Shown here piece after piece: positions 27,924 to 36,429 of a stretch of 64,000 nt of DNA. The notes under the pieces were generated by a model. That model did not search any database and was not told the DNA's origin. It worked only from the letters and a program-made list of their open reading frames with translations. The stretch's first letter is position 1; each line of letters begins with the position of its first letter. A program made the position numbers and the translations under genes. Source of the DNA: Flavobacteriales bacterium (GTDB lineage Bacteria > Bacteroidota > Bacteroidia > Flavobacteriales_D > Sanyastnellaceae); NCBI GenBank assembly GCA_016722445.1, contig JADKIZ010000003.1, positions 1 to 64,000 of the forward strand. Direction: 5' to 3'.

Positions 27924-29675
27924 TCATTTCACAGAAATTGTTCTGGTTTGAACAGAAACTCCATTAGAAATAACCAAAGAGTAAATTCCTGAAGCAATAG
28001 CGCTGGTATTCAAGCCAATTGTGCGCTGGCCTGTTACCATACCTGCATTTTCTTCCAAAACAATCTGACCGAATGTATTTACCAAACGGATAGCGATTTT
28101 CTGAGATAAAGGGCTATTGAAATAAACATTGAGGATGTCATCAGCAGGAACAGGATAAACCTGAAGGTTTGCCACTACAGCATTCTCTTCAACATTGTCT
28201 TCCAGACATGAATCGCAGGTGTCAAATGTCCAGCAAACTGTCACAGGATCAGTTGAAGTTCTTACCAAAATGCGGTTGTCGCTGAAAGTACCGTTATCAA
28301 CACCACATCCTCCAATTGAAGAGAAATCAGCAGTTTCTTCTACAGTGAAAGTACCTTGGGCAGATCCGATAGCGTATTTGTAGAATAGCTCAGTCAAACA
28401 AACTTGAGGAACAGTTACTGACCATGTGCCGTCTCCGTCACCATCCGTGAGTTGTAATGAACCTGGTTGCCACTGTGTTTCTGTAAAATTACCCATGATC
28501 CAGATACTTTCACCTGAACCTATGGTTGCTGTACCCGGACGGCACTGGAATGTAACGTCTGCTGGAGCATATGTTGCACCACATGGTTCGGATGAATTGA
28601 AACATACTTGTGGAAGTACTACAGGATCACCAGCAGATACAGTAAGCATGCGGTTTCCAATACCTTCCCAACCACCCGTACCAATTCTGAATTTGTATTC
28701 ATATGCTGAAGCAGTTGGAGCCAAATTCAAAGTAAGTGTATAAATGAGGTCACCGTCATCATCGCTCATGGCTGCGCCATTCGCCCAATCTGTAACAGTA
28801 CCCATCAGGAACATTCCAGGAGTGAGGTCAGCACAAGCTGCATTCATGTCTACTGAAAAAGTTACTGGAACAGGCTGTGTGCATGGATCACATGAGTTCC
28901 AGCAATACACGTTCAACACATTATTGTCTGAAGTAATGGCTTCTAAACGGTTGCCATCACCACCACTGCATGCACCTGACACGTTTTCATTTGGAAAATC
29001 CCATGAATTACCATTCACATATTTGAAAGAAATGCTTGACGCAGTGCCAACGCTGTATGTAGCTTCCCAAATATTGTCGTTGTTCCAATCCTGAAGTACG
29101 CTCGCACCTGGATCCCAAGCCTGAAAATCACCTGCTACATGTATTCCATCTGGTGAAATGTCTTCACCTGGCTCAGCGAAGATTCCATCAATATCCAAAT
29201 CAATGGTAGAAACATCAAGACGGAAACGAACTGCGTTTTCGCCACATGCCACGCATTTGCCATAACATACACTGTATGAGATAGCTTCTGTACCAACCAT
29301 CATTTGACGGTTACCGTTACCACCTACTTCTACTGTGCATGCTGAAGGTACGCTCTCATTGTATGGCCAATCATTACCGTTGATGAATTTGAATTCATAA
29401 CGAGCAGGATTCAGGCTAAGAACTACCGTGAATACTCCGTCTGCATCTCCATCAGTCAACAAAATGCCATTAGGTGACCAATTCGGGTATGCCGCATTGT
29501 AATCTGCAGGATAAACTGTTCCATCTTGGTCAGGATCATTGAAATTACCTGCAATGTGAAGGCTATCCGTTGTGATGTCAACGTCATTCATATCGACGTT
29601 GAACGTTACGTCAACCTGGGCTTTCAAACCCACACAAACTAAAAGACTTAATAGACTTAAGTAGATTTTTTTCAT
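27924..29675 (-). CDS. T9SS-secreted protein with four glycogen-binding-like (CBM20/48-type) beta modules
   Basis: 583 residues from ATG 29675, which gives the signal MKKIYLSLLSLLVCVGLKAQ. Four repeated modules of about 120 residues begin VTFNVDMND, VRFRLDVST, VTFSVDMNA and VTFQCRPGT. Each contains (H/W)(V/I)(A/M)G(N/D)F, a W/D-rich LTDGDGDG.W loop and YEFKFINGN-type strands, resembling AMPK/CBM48 or CBM20 starch-binding folds. The C-terminal sorting domain is LQVYPVPADDILNVYF to SGIYSLVISNG. It is divergent from a GH13 amylase, so a surface glucan-binding role is likely but not proven. Confidence 0.82.
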   Translation of the reverse strand: MKKIYLSLLSLLVCVGLKAQVDVTFNVDMNDVDITTDSLHIAGNFNDPDQDGTVYPADYNAAYPNWSPNGILLTDGDADGVFTVVLSLNPARYEFKFINGNDWPYNESVPSACTVEVGGNGNRQMMVGTEAISYSVCYGKCVACGENAVRFRLDVSTIDLDIDGIFAEPGEDISPDGIHVAGDFQAWDPGASVLQDWNNDNIWEATYSVGTASSISFKYVNGNSWDFPNENVSGACSGGDGNRLEAITSDNNVLNVYCWNSCDPCTQPVPVTFSVDMNAACADLTPGMFLMGTVTDWANGAAMSDDDGDLIYTLTLNLAPTASAYEYKFRIGTGGWEGIGNRMLTVSAGDPVVLPQVCFNSSEPCGATYAPADVTFQCRPGTATIGSGESIWIMGNFTETQWQPGSLQLTDGDGDGTWSVTVPQVCLTELFYKYAIGSAQGTFTVEETADFSSIGGCGVDNGTFSDNRILVRTSTDPVTVCWTFDTCDSCLEDNVEENAVVANLQVYPVPADDILNVYFNSPLSQKIAIRLVNTFGQIVLEENAGMVTGQRTIGLNTSAIASGIYSLVISNGVSVQTRTISVK

Positions 29676-29705
29676 AGTTAATATTGTTTGATTTATTACT
29701 TCGTG

Positions 29706-29730
29706 TACTTTTAACACTTTGTCAAAAGTA
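29706..29730. promoter_or_regulatory. Symmetric element in the divergent CBM-like/amylase promoter
   Basis: TACTTTT (29706-29712) and AAAAGTA (29724-29730) are perfect inverted half-sites 11 bp apart. The right half read on the minus strand is TACTTTTG, an exact -7 element for the CBM-like gene. On the plus strand TAACACTTTG inside the dyad may serve the amylase. This could be an operator or simply back-to-back promoters. Confidence 0.45.
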
Positions 29731-29772
29731 ATATTTTTCATGAAGAACGCCTTAAATTTTTCAACTTTTTCT

Positions 29773-31638
29773 ATGAACCGGATGAAACCAAGTTTTCCAT
29801 GTTACCAACTTCTATGGTGGATTTTGTTGGCGCCTGCGATGATTTCGGCAAAGACAAAAATGCCAGTTGTGGTGGCAGAACCAGCAAATTGGTGGACGGG
29901 CATGCAAAATCGTGAAGTGGAGGTTTTACTCAGTTCACCAGGAATTCAGGATTATCAATTGGCGATCAAATCGCAAGAAGTTAAGATGATCCGAGTGGAA
30001 TCAGCGCCAAATCGGGACTTTGTCTATGCGATTCTCGAAATTCCTCAAAACATGAAAGCTGGAGAGGTGACCTTCATGTTTAGTCAAAAAGGCAAATTGA
30101 AATTCACCCATACATGGCCGGTTTATCAACGTGAAAAATCCAGCGGACATCAGGGAATAGATTCAGGCGATCTCATTTATCTTCTTTTCCCCGATCGATT
30201 TGCCAATGGTGATGCCAGTAATGATGTGGTGAGCGGAATGCATGAATCCATTTGCGATCGAACCGCGCCGAAAGGACGACATGGCGGTGATCTCGCCGGA
30301 ATTTCACAACACCTCGACTACATCAGCGAACTCGGAATAACGGCACTCTGGCTCAATCCTGTGCTCGAGAACAATCAGGATTATGAAAGTTATCATGGTT
30401 ATGCTGCTACCAATTCCTATAAAATTGATCCTCGATTCGGTACGAATGAACAATTCAAGACTTTGGTCAATGATTGTCATACCCGCGGTATTAAAGTGAT
30501 CTGGGATGTCGTCTACAATCATTGGGGAAGTCGTCACAGGTTATTTGAAAATCTTCCGGACAGCAATTGGGTGCACTGGTTTGATGCTTTCACCCGCACC
30601 AGTTATCGTGCGGAAGTGCTCATGGATCCATATGCTTCTAATTCGGATAAAAAACAAATGACCGATGCGTGGTTCGATAAACACATGCCAGACTTGAATC
30701 AACAAGATCCGCATCTGGCCAGGTACCTCATCCAGAATTCCATCTGGTGGATAGAATACGCAGGTCTGGATGCATTCCGCATTGATACCTATGCATATCC
30801 AGATCAGCAATTCATGAAAACCCTGAATGAAGCCATTCGAAAAGAGTACCCGCAATTTGTCCTTTTTGGTGAAACATGGGTTCAAGGAACTCCGATTCAA
30901 TCTTGGTTTACGGATCAGTCATATGTCAAAAAAGACTATTCCTCAGCCCTGCATGGTGTCACAGACTTTCAATTGTTCTATGCCATTCAAAAGGGATTGA
31001 ATGAAAACTTTGGTTGGGAAGAAGGTTTCAGGAGAATTGAACTGACATTATCTCAAGACATACTTTATGATAAACCTGAAATGTTGGTGACATTTCTGGA
31101 TAATCACGACTTGAGTCGGTTTTATAGTATGGTCAATGAAGACGACGCCAAATTCAAAATGGGTTTGTGTTTGCTGTATACTTTGCGAGGTATTCCTTCG
31201 ATTTACTATGGCACCGAAATTCTGATGAAAAATTATGCTGATCCGGATGCAAAGGTTCGGGAAGATTTTCCAGGAGGATGGGCAGCAGATGGCATTAATA
31301 AGTTCAGTTCTACAGGCAGAAACACAAAAGAAAATGCCACGTTCGAGCTCTGCAAAACACTAGGCAATTGGAGAAAAAACAATCCGTGGATCGCAACTGC
31401 ACAACTGATGCAATTCGTGCCCGATGAGAATACATATGTATACTTCAGATATGACAAAGACCACACATTGATGTGTATCTGCAACGGCAATGATCAGAAT
31501 AAGGATTTAAATCTCGCCCGATTTGAAGAAAGGATTCAAGGCCATGAAATGACCAAAGACATTTTGAGCGGTTCTCCGATAAAACTTGGAGAAAAAATAA
31601 CGATGCAACCGAAGAGTGTATTGTTGTTAGAATTCTAA
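29773..31638 (+). CDS. GH13 alpha-amylase / neopullulanase-like enzyme
   Basis: 621 residues from ATG 29773, chosen for its signal peptide (CYQLLWWILLAPAMISA); ATG 29740 is also in frame. An N-terminal cyclomaltodextrinase-type beta domain (about residues 25-120) precedes the GH13 barrel. The barrel has DVVYNHWG, the nucleophile region GLDAFRIDTYAY, the acid/base FGETW and the transition-state stabiliser FLDNHD; a C-terminal beta domain ends the protein. It hydrolyses alpha-1,4 glucans or maltodextrins at the periplasm or surface. Organisation recalls SusG/SusA, without the SusCD pair nearby. Confidence 0.93.
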   Translation: MNRMKPSFPCYQLLWWILLAPAMISAKTKMPVVVAEPANWWTGMQNREVEVLLSSPGIQDYQLAIKSQEVKMIRVESAPNRDFVYAILEIPQNMKAGEVTFMFSQKGKLKFTHTWPVYQREKSSGHQGIDSGDLIYLLFPDRFANGDASNDVVSGMHESICDRTAPKGRHGGDLAGISQHLDYISELGITALWLNPVLENNQDYESYHGYAATNSYKIDPRFGTNEQFKTLVNDCHTRGIKVIWDVVYNHWGSRHRLFENLPDSNWVHWFDAFTRTSYRAEVLMDPYASNSDKKQMTDAWFDKHMPDLNQQDPHLARYLIQNSIWWIEYAGLDAFRIDTYAYPDQQFMKTLNEAIRKEYPQFVLFGETWVQGTPIQSWFTDQSYVKKDYSSALHGVTDFQLFYAIQKGLNENFGWEEGFRRIELTLSQDILYDKPEMLVTFLDNHDLSRFYSMVNEDDAKFKMGLCLLYTLRGIPSIYYGTEILMKNYADPDAKVREDFPGGWAADGINKFSSTGRNTKENATFELCKTLGNWRKNNPWIATAQLMQFVPDENTYVYFRYDKDHTLMCICNGNDQNKDLNLARFEERIQGHEMTKDILSGSPIKLGEKITMQPKSVLLLEF

Positions 31639-31643
31639 TCGAA

Positions 31644-32042
31644 TTATTGGCTTAACGCATCTGTAAGTTTATTCCGCCAAAGTTCAGGAATCACATCTGA
31701 TTTTTGAGTGTTGTGGTTAAAGCTCACCAACACCGATGCTCCTGTGCTGCAAACATCTTCACCTACTTTAAATTCATAGCTGAGTGTAAAGCTCTTTGTA
31801 CCGATATGTGAGCACCAAGTTTTGATCACGAGTTTATCATTGAGGTGAATTGGACGCGCATAGTTCATTTCATTTCGTGCAACTAAAATTCCATGTTCCT
31901 TCCAATCCCATTTGCCATTGATCAGTTCACGAAAAAACTGAATTCTCGCTTGCTCGCAATAACTCAGGTAAACGGCATTGTTGACATGGCCCATGGTGTC
32001 TAAATCGGCAAATCTTATTTCAGGTGTATACAATGATTGCAT
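31644..32042 (-). CDS. Acyl-CoA thioesterase, 4HBT hotdog family
   Basis: 132 residues. The 4HBT signature RFADLDTMGHVNNAVYLSY includes the catalytic Asp. It resembles YbgC/FatB-like short-chain or aromatic acyl-CoA thioesterases; substrate unknown. The start at 32042 is preferred to the upstream TTG at 32060, since that TTG lies inside a perfect -7 element (TAGTTTTG on the minus strand, 32058-32065). It is convergent with the amylase with only 5 bp between the stop codons. Confidence 0.9.
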   Translation of the reverse strand: MQSLYTPEIRFADLDTMGHVNNAVYLSYCEQARIQFFRELINGKWDWKEHGILVARNEMNYARPIHLNDKLVIKTWCSHIGTKSFTLSYEFKVGEDVCSTGASVLVSFNHNTQKSDVIPELWRNKLTDALSQ

Positions 32043-32057
32043 TTTGCGTGTTTTCCG

Positions 32058-32065
32058 CAAAACTA
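32058..32065 (-). promoter_or_regulatory. -7 promoter element of the thioesterase gene
   Basis: The minus strand reads TAGTTTTG, an exact TAnnTTTG match, 15 bases before the chosen ATG. It rules out the longer TTG-initiated reading. Confidence 0.55.
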
Positions 32066-32142
32066 TGCGCGAATAGCACCTTCTCTCCTATTGTAGGTAA
32101 GATGTTTTCAAGATTTCAACTAATAGTGCTGGATCAATAGCC

Positions 32143-33321
32143 TTATTCCACTTCCAGCACTAGGCCTTTCAAGTATTCACCTTCAGGATGGAAAATATTG
32201 ACAGGGTGATCTGGTGGTTGTTGCAATTGATGGAGAATACGCACCTTTCTTCCGGCATTGATGGCTGCTGCCATCACAGAATCTCTGAACAACTTTTTAT
32301 CCACTACCTGAGAACAAGAGAAGGTGAAGAGTATGCCACCACTTTTGATCTGTTTCAATGCAGCTTCGTTGATACGGATATAACCCTGCACTGCCTTATG
32401 ACGTGCACTCAGATGTTTTGCGAACGCGGGTGGATCGAGAACAATCACATCGTATTCTTCTCTCTTCTCACGTAAATATTCTACAGCATCTGCTTTGATT
32501 ACAGCATGCGTGTTTTCTTCGAAACCATTTAGGGCAACATTTTCAATGGCGAGGTCCAATGCCCTTTGACTACTGTCGAGACTATGTACCAACGTAGCTC
32601 CGGCGCGAAGAGCTTGCACTGAAAAACCGCCGGTATAACAAAAAGTATTCAGTACTTTTTTTCCTTTGGAATATTCACCGAGTAGTCGGCGATTGTCGCG
32701 TTGGTCGATGAAGAAACCAGTCTTCTGACCATGTTCCCAATCAATTCGAAAACGACATCCATATTCGAGACAAACATCTGGATCCTTTTTGCCATACAGA
32801 TATTCGCCAGCAGGTTGTGAATCGCCTCCGGCTTTTCCATCACCACGATCGAATACCGAAGTGATTTGATCGCCCATTACTTTTACAATAGCCGCTGCAA
32901 TGTTTTTACGTTCCAGAAACATACCAGAACTGTGCGATTGGATGACTGCTGTGGTTCCGTAAACATCGACGATCAATCCCGGCAAACCATCACCTTCGCC
33001 GTGAACAAGCCTCCATATGGATGTTTCATGATTACCGACAAGACCAATACGCTTTCTTAACTCATAGGCATTGGCAATTTTATTTTCCCAGAATGAAGCA
33101 GATTCATCGTAGCCATTCATGGAAAAAATCCTCACTGCGATGGAGCCATCAGCTGCGTGACCTGTAGCTAGGTAGTTCCCTTTGTGATCAAAAACATCTA
33201 CCACATCACCATCGTGAACCTGTCCTTCGGTGCGCTGAATGGCACCAGAAAAAACCCAGGGATGAAAACGACGCACAGATTGTTCCTTGCCCTGTTTGAG
33301 ATAAATACCGGAAAATTTCAT
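32143..33321 (-). CDS. rlmI: RlmI-like 23S rRNA (cytosine-C5) methyltransferase
   Basis: 392 residues. An N-terminal PUA domain (HPWVFSGAIQ, GDVVDVFDHKGNYLATG) leads into a class I SAM-dependent methyltransferase fold (VLNTFCYTGGFSVQALRAGA, binding motif IV VLDPPAFAK). FTFSCSQVV is a typical C-terminal catalytic Cys loop (Cys in SCSQ). E. coli RlmI methylates C1962 of 23S rRNA; the same role is inferred. It begins 12 bp after the recQ stop, so the two probably share a transcript. Start 33321 is chosen because MKFSGIYLK matches the family; 33330 is an alternative. Confidence 0.88.
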   Translation of the reverse strand: MKFSGIYLKQGKEQSVRRFHPWVFSGAIQRTEGQVHDGDVVDVFDHKGNYLATGHAADGSIAVRIFSMNGYDESASFWENKIANAYELRKRIGLVGNHETSIWRLVHGEGDGLPGLIVDVYGTTAVIQSHSSGMFLERKNIAAAIVKVMGDQITSVFDRGDGKAGGDSQPAGEYLYGKKDPDVCLEYGCRFRIDWEHGQKTGFFIDQRDNRRLLGEYSKGKKVLNTFCYTGGFSVQALRAGATLVHSLDSSQRALDLAIENVALNGFEENTHAVIKADAVEYLREKREEYDVIVLDPPAFAKHLSARHKAVQGYIRINEAALKQIKSGGILFTFSCSQVVDKKLFRDSVMAAAINAGRKVRILHQLQQPPDHPVNIFHPEGEYLKGLVLEVE

Positions 33322-33332
33322 GGGTTGCAAAT

Positions 33333-34127
33333 CTACGATTCCTGATCTGTTTCAAAGCCAGGTAATGTAATTCGGAGCTTATCATTGAGAACCAACTCTC
33401 CTGCATCGATCTTGATACGGGTGAATTCAATGAGATGATCTGGAGAAAAAGCAGGCAACAATTGTGGCAATTCTTCCATGGTGAATTCCTGATGTAAAGC
33501 CAGATTCATAACAGCCTGACTGATTTGTTCGAATTCTACTGGTTGTAAACCTGATTTGGATTTCGAACGACAGACATCACAAATGCCACAAGCAACAACT
33601 CCTTTTTCGCCGAAATAACTCAGCAGTTGAATGCTTCTGCAATGCTCCGTAGAAAGATATTTCTCCATCACATGTGTTCTCTCCACATCACGTTTCTTTC
33701 TGTTTTCATACACATCGGGAATGAAGGTTAGGCTATCCTCATGCATTCGTCCAGTGAGAAAGGTCAAACGTGGAGTTTCTGTATGCTTCTCGTAGTCGAT
33801 CACACCATGGCTCACCAGCAATTGAAGTTTCGACATGATTTGGCCGATATCCATTCCAAGATGTCTTGCAATTTCATCTTCTCTGATATTCACGTAATGT
33901 TCAAAGGTGCCTCCATACATTCTGAGTAGCACACGTATCAAAGGATCCAGCGCTGAATTGGCCACTTGAAAACTATATAAATTCTGTCTGCTGATGGTGA
34001 ACATCATTCTGGATGACAGATAAGCGACATCATTCAAACTCACATAACCTGCCAACTCCAGCAATCGCAACGCCATGACGACTTCTGCATATTTCAGATC
34101 AGAATTTTTACAGAAATCATTGATTTC
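33333..34127 (-). CDS. recQ: RecQ-family DNA helicase, part 2 (C-terminal, after a frameshift)
   Basis: About 265 residues that complete RecQ. The winged-helix RQC region starts EINDFCKNSDL, and the zinc-binding cysteines are CRSIQLL and CGICDVC near the end. It joins part 1 by removal of one base in the CC pair at 34127-34128: TTC-GGA-AAT becomes TTC-GAA-ATC, giving PFEINDFCK as in other Bacteroidota RecQ proteins. The longer frame upstream to 34379 is an out-of-frame reading of the helicase core. Confidence 0.87.
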   Translation of the reverse strand, partial: EINDFCKNSDLKYAEVVMALRLLELAGYVSLNDVAYLSSRMMFTISRQNLYSFQVANSALDPLIRVLLRMYGGTFEHYVNIREDEIARHLGMDIGQIMSKLQLLVSHGVIDYEKHTETPRLTFLTGRMHEDSLTFIPDVYENRKKRDVERTHVMEKYLSTEHCRSIQLLSYFGEKGVVACGICDVCRSKSKSGLQPVEFEQISQAVMNLALHQEFTMEELPQLLPAFSPDHLIEFTRIKIDAGELVLNDKLRITLPGFETDQES

Positions 34128-35259
34128 CGAAAGGATATGCGATATCCTTTCCATTGCCGGGTGCAATTTTGAGGTATCCACCGATAGCTCTGTAGACGCG
34201 TTTGATATAATCTCTCTCGGGGTATTTCTGATCGACGTTTTTATATAGGCGAAGCACATCTGCTTCATTCCATAAGAGGATCGCATATGCGCGTTGACCA
34301 TCTCTACCTGCCCTACCCGCTTCCTGGAAATAAGATTCCGGATCAGCCGGAACATCAGCATGGACGACAAAACGCACATCAGGTTTGTCTATGCCCATTC
34401 CGAATGCATTCGTGGCACACATGATCCTGACTTCGTTTTTCATCCAACTTTTGAATGCCTTTTCACGCTCTTTCACAGACATCCCCGCATTGTATGCCGC
34501 TGATGACATTCCATGTCTTACCAGTAACTGCGCTATATCACGAGTGCGAAGTCTTGTGCCGCAATAAACAATGCCACAACCCTTCATCTTTTTACAGATT
34601 TCCAGAAGTTTACCTTCTTTATCTTCCTGATGCGACACGTTGTAAGAAAGATTGGCTCTGGCAAATCCAGTTCCGATCACATTCAAACTCTTGAACTTGA
34701 GTTTTTCCTGAATATCCTGAACAACCGCAGGAGTTGCACTGGCGGTGAGTGCCAGCACAGGAATTGAAGGCTTGAATTCCCGGATGGATGCAATGTTCAG
34801 GTAGTCTGGTCTGAAGTCATATCCCCATTGCGATACACAATGCGATTCATCGACTGCGATCATGGAGACATTCATTTTTTTAAATCGGGCAAGAAACATT
34901 TCATTCTGTAGTCGCTCTGGCGACACATAGAGAAATTTCACTTTGCCATAAACGCAATTGTCCAATACCCGATCAATTTCTTTCATGCTCATGGCAGAGT
35001 TCACTGCGACAGCGTCGATGCCTTTCTTCACCAGATTGGCCACCTGGTCGTTCATCAACGCAAGCAATGGTGAAATGACAACACAAATACCTTCCATGCA
35101 CATAGCAGGAACCTGAAAACATATCGACTTACCGCCACCTGTAGCCAACAATGCAAGTGTATCGCGACCATCCAGAACAGCACGTACGATATCCTCCTGC
35201 TTGGGGCGAAATGCATCGTAACCCCAATATTGCTTCAATATGTCATGTGGTACTGCCAA
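34128..35259 (-). CDS. recQ: RecQ-family DNA helicase, part 1 (helicase core)
   Basis: 377 residues of SF2 helicase. Motif 0/Q region is YWGYDAFRPKQEDI, Walker A is LATGGGKSICFQ, the DEAH box is DESHCVSQWG, then LTASATP, and motif VI is EAGRAGRDGQ. A 3'-5' helicase for recombination and stalled-fork repair. Initiation seems to be TTG at 35259 (frame to an upstream stop contains no ATG). It is broken at 34127 from its C-terminal part; together they would give about 640 residues, the usual length for the phylum. Confidence 0.9.
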
Positions 35260-36019
35260 GTGTTCTGATATTGCCCTTTCCGATGATCCTTATCCGTCGG
35301 ATCGGTTTCAAAAATGCGACAGAAACAAGGCATTTGTCTAAAACAGTTATTCCCGGAGAGCATGAATATCGACAATTGATAGAGCAACCAGCGCCAGACA
35401 GATACGCGAACTGCCCGGTTAAGATCGTTGCTACAACGTTGATTTCGCGCAGCACAACTGCTGGAATACCCTTGATCCAAATCCACGAAGGGTATCCAGT
35501 TTAACAGGTTTTCACAACCCTAAGCCACGACATTACCGAACATGGCACACAGATTGAAAACACATCAACAACAAACTTCTCAGTAAGATTTGGTTTGGTT
35601 AAGTTCAAAATTTTGGTTAAGGTTAAGACAATACCCCCGAAAACGTTCGGGGGTTTTGTTTGTTCAACCGGGTTGATTTAGGCATAAAATATTCCGGAAC
35701 AGAATAACTTCATAGCAACCGCTAAAAAACGAATGCGCCAATAGGTAGTCAGTGTGAATTCGAAGCGTCAAATTCGAACCTTCAATTAGCCCATGTAGGT
35801 ACTAGCAGAAAAAAGATTCATTGACAATCAGTACAATTCAGGAAATATGAAAGATTCATGAAACCAATTAGCGAAACGCACCGTTTCAAAGCAACAATTC
35901 AACACTTTCTGATTTTCTTAGGAAAAAACATCGATGATGCCCTGCATTGATGAGGACCCCATGAGTTCGGTACAAATTCACCCTTAAACGGATGAACCTA
36001 ACCTAACTTTAAATCAAAT
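35260..36019. other. 760-bp intergenic region with an orphan terminator
   Basis: No conventional gene. It contains the recQ upstream region, a 14-codon ORF (ATG 35542, MAHRLKTHQQQTSQ) followed by TTTGGTTTGGTTAAG-like repeats, a strong intrinsic terminator at 35634, and about 360 featureless bases before the small gene at 36020. A short independent plus-strand transcript or sRNA ending at the terminator is possible. Confidence 0.4.
35634..35662 (+). terminator. Intrinsic terminator with no assigned upstream gene
   Basis: CCCCCGAA and TTCGGGGG form an 8-bp GC-rich stem closed by AACG, followed by TTTTGTTTGTT. There is no ordinary plus-strand gene within 3 kb upstream, which implies a short unannotated transcript. 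Confidence 0.8.
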
Positions 36020-36166
36020 ATGCTGGAGTATTACAAGGCAGTGCTGGGCAATGTCACGTTTGACACAATGCTCTTCCGAAAAGAACTCCGCAAAGCAATG
36101 CGCCAGTTGGTCGCTGATGACAGAGTCAGACTGAGAGACTGGTTAAAGCAATGCGGACATGTTTAA
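36020..36166 (+). CDS. Small basic protein of 48 residues, unknown function
   Basis: MLEYYKAVLGNVTFDTMLF, then RKELRKAMRQLVADDRVRL and RDWLKQCGHV. It is charged and predicted helical, with an amphipathic C-terminal half and no signal or membrane segment. It starts at an ATG preceded by an A-rich stretch and is followed 30 bases later by its own strong terminator. This isolated monocistronic layout, with clean codon use, supports a real gene. Similar short proteins starting with L-(E/D)-YYK seem familiar from Bacteroidota genomes, but I cannot name a family. Confidence 0.6.
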   Translation: MLEYYKAVLGNVTFDTMLFRKELRKAMRQLVADDRVRLRDWLKQCGHV

Positions 36167-36192
36167 ATTAACTCACTTACCTAAACACATTC

Positions 36193-36217
36193 AAAGGCCC
36201 CGAAAGGGGCCTTTTGA
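36193..36217 (+). terminator. Intrinsic terminator of the 48-residue protein gene
   Basis: GGCCCC and GGGGCC form a stem closed by a GAAA tetraloop, extended by AAA/TTT pairs and followed by TTTTG. GNRA closure and symmetry make it very stable. Confidence 0.85.
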
Positions 36218-36429
36218 TTTGGTGTCATGAGGAGTAACACCTGAGATGTGAAAGCGAGATCGTTAAATCGTTAAAATGCAGGATAATTGTCGAATATCCT
36301 GGTTTGAAAACTTTAAGACTGGTATACAATGAGTACGGAATTCTTTTGTTAGCATTGATACCGGAAAGAACATTTTGTCTCGGTATCCATCGGGTATAAA
36401 ATTTCTGGCAATATTCATGTAAGCTGCAG

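Noticed and set aside
34128..34379. Upstream extension of the C-terminal recQ frame with its own ATG
   Set aside because: It reads the helicase core out of frame. The frame becomes genuine only after the indel at 34127.
35151..35504. 117-codon plus-strand ORF overlapping recQ
   Set aside because: Antisense to the helicase start with no coding signature.
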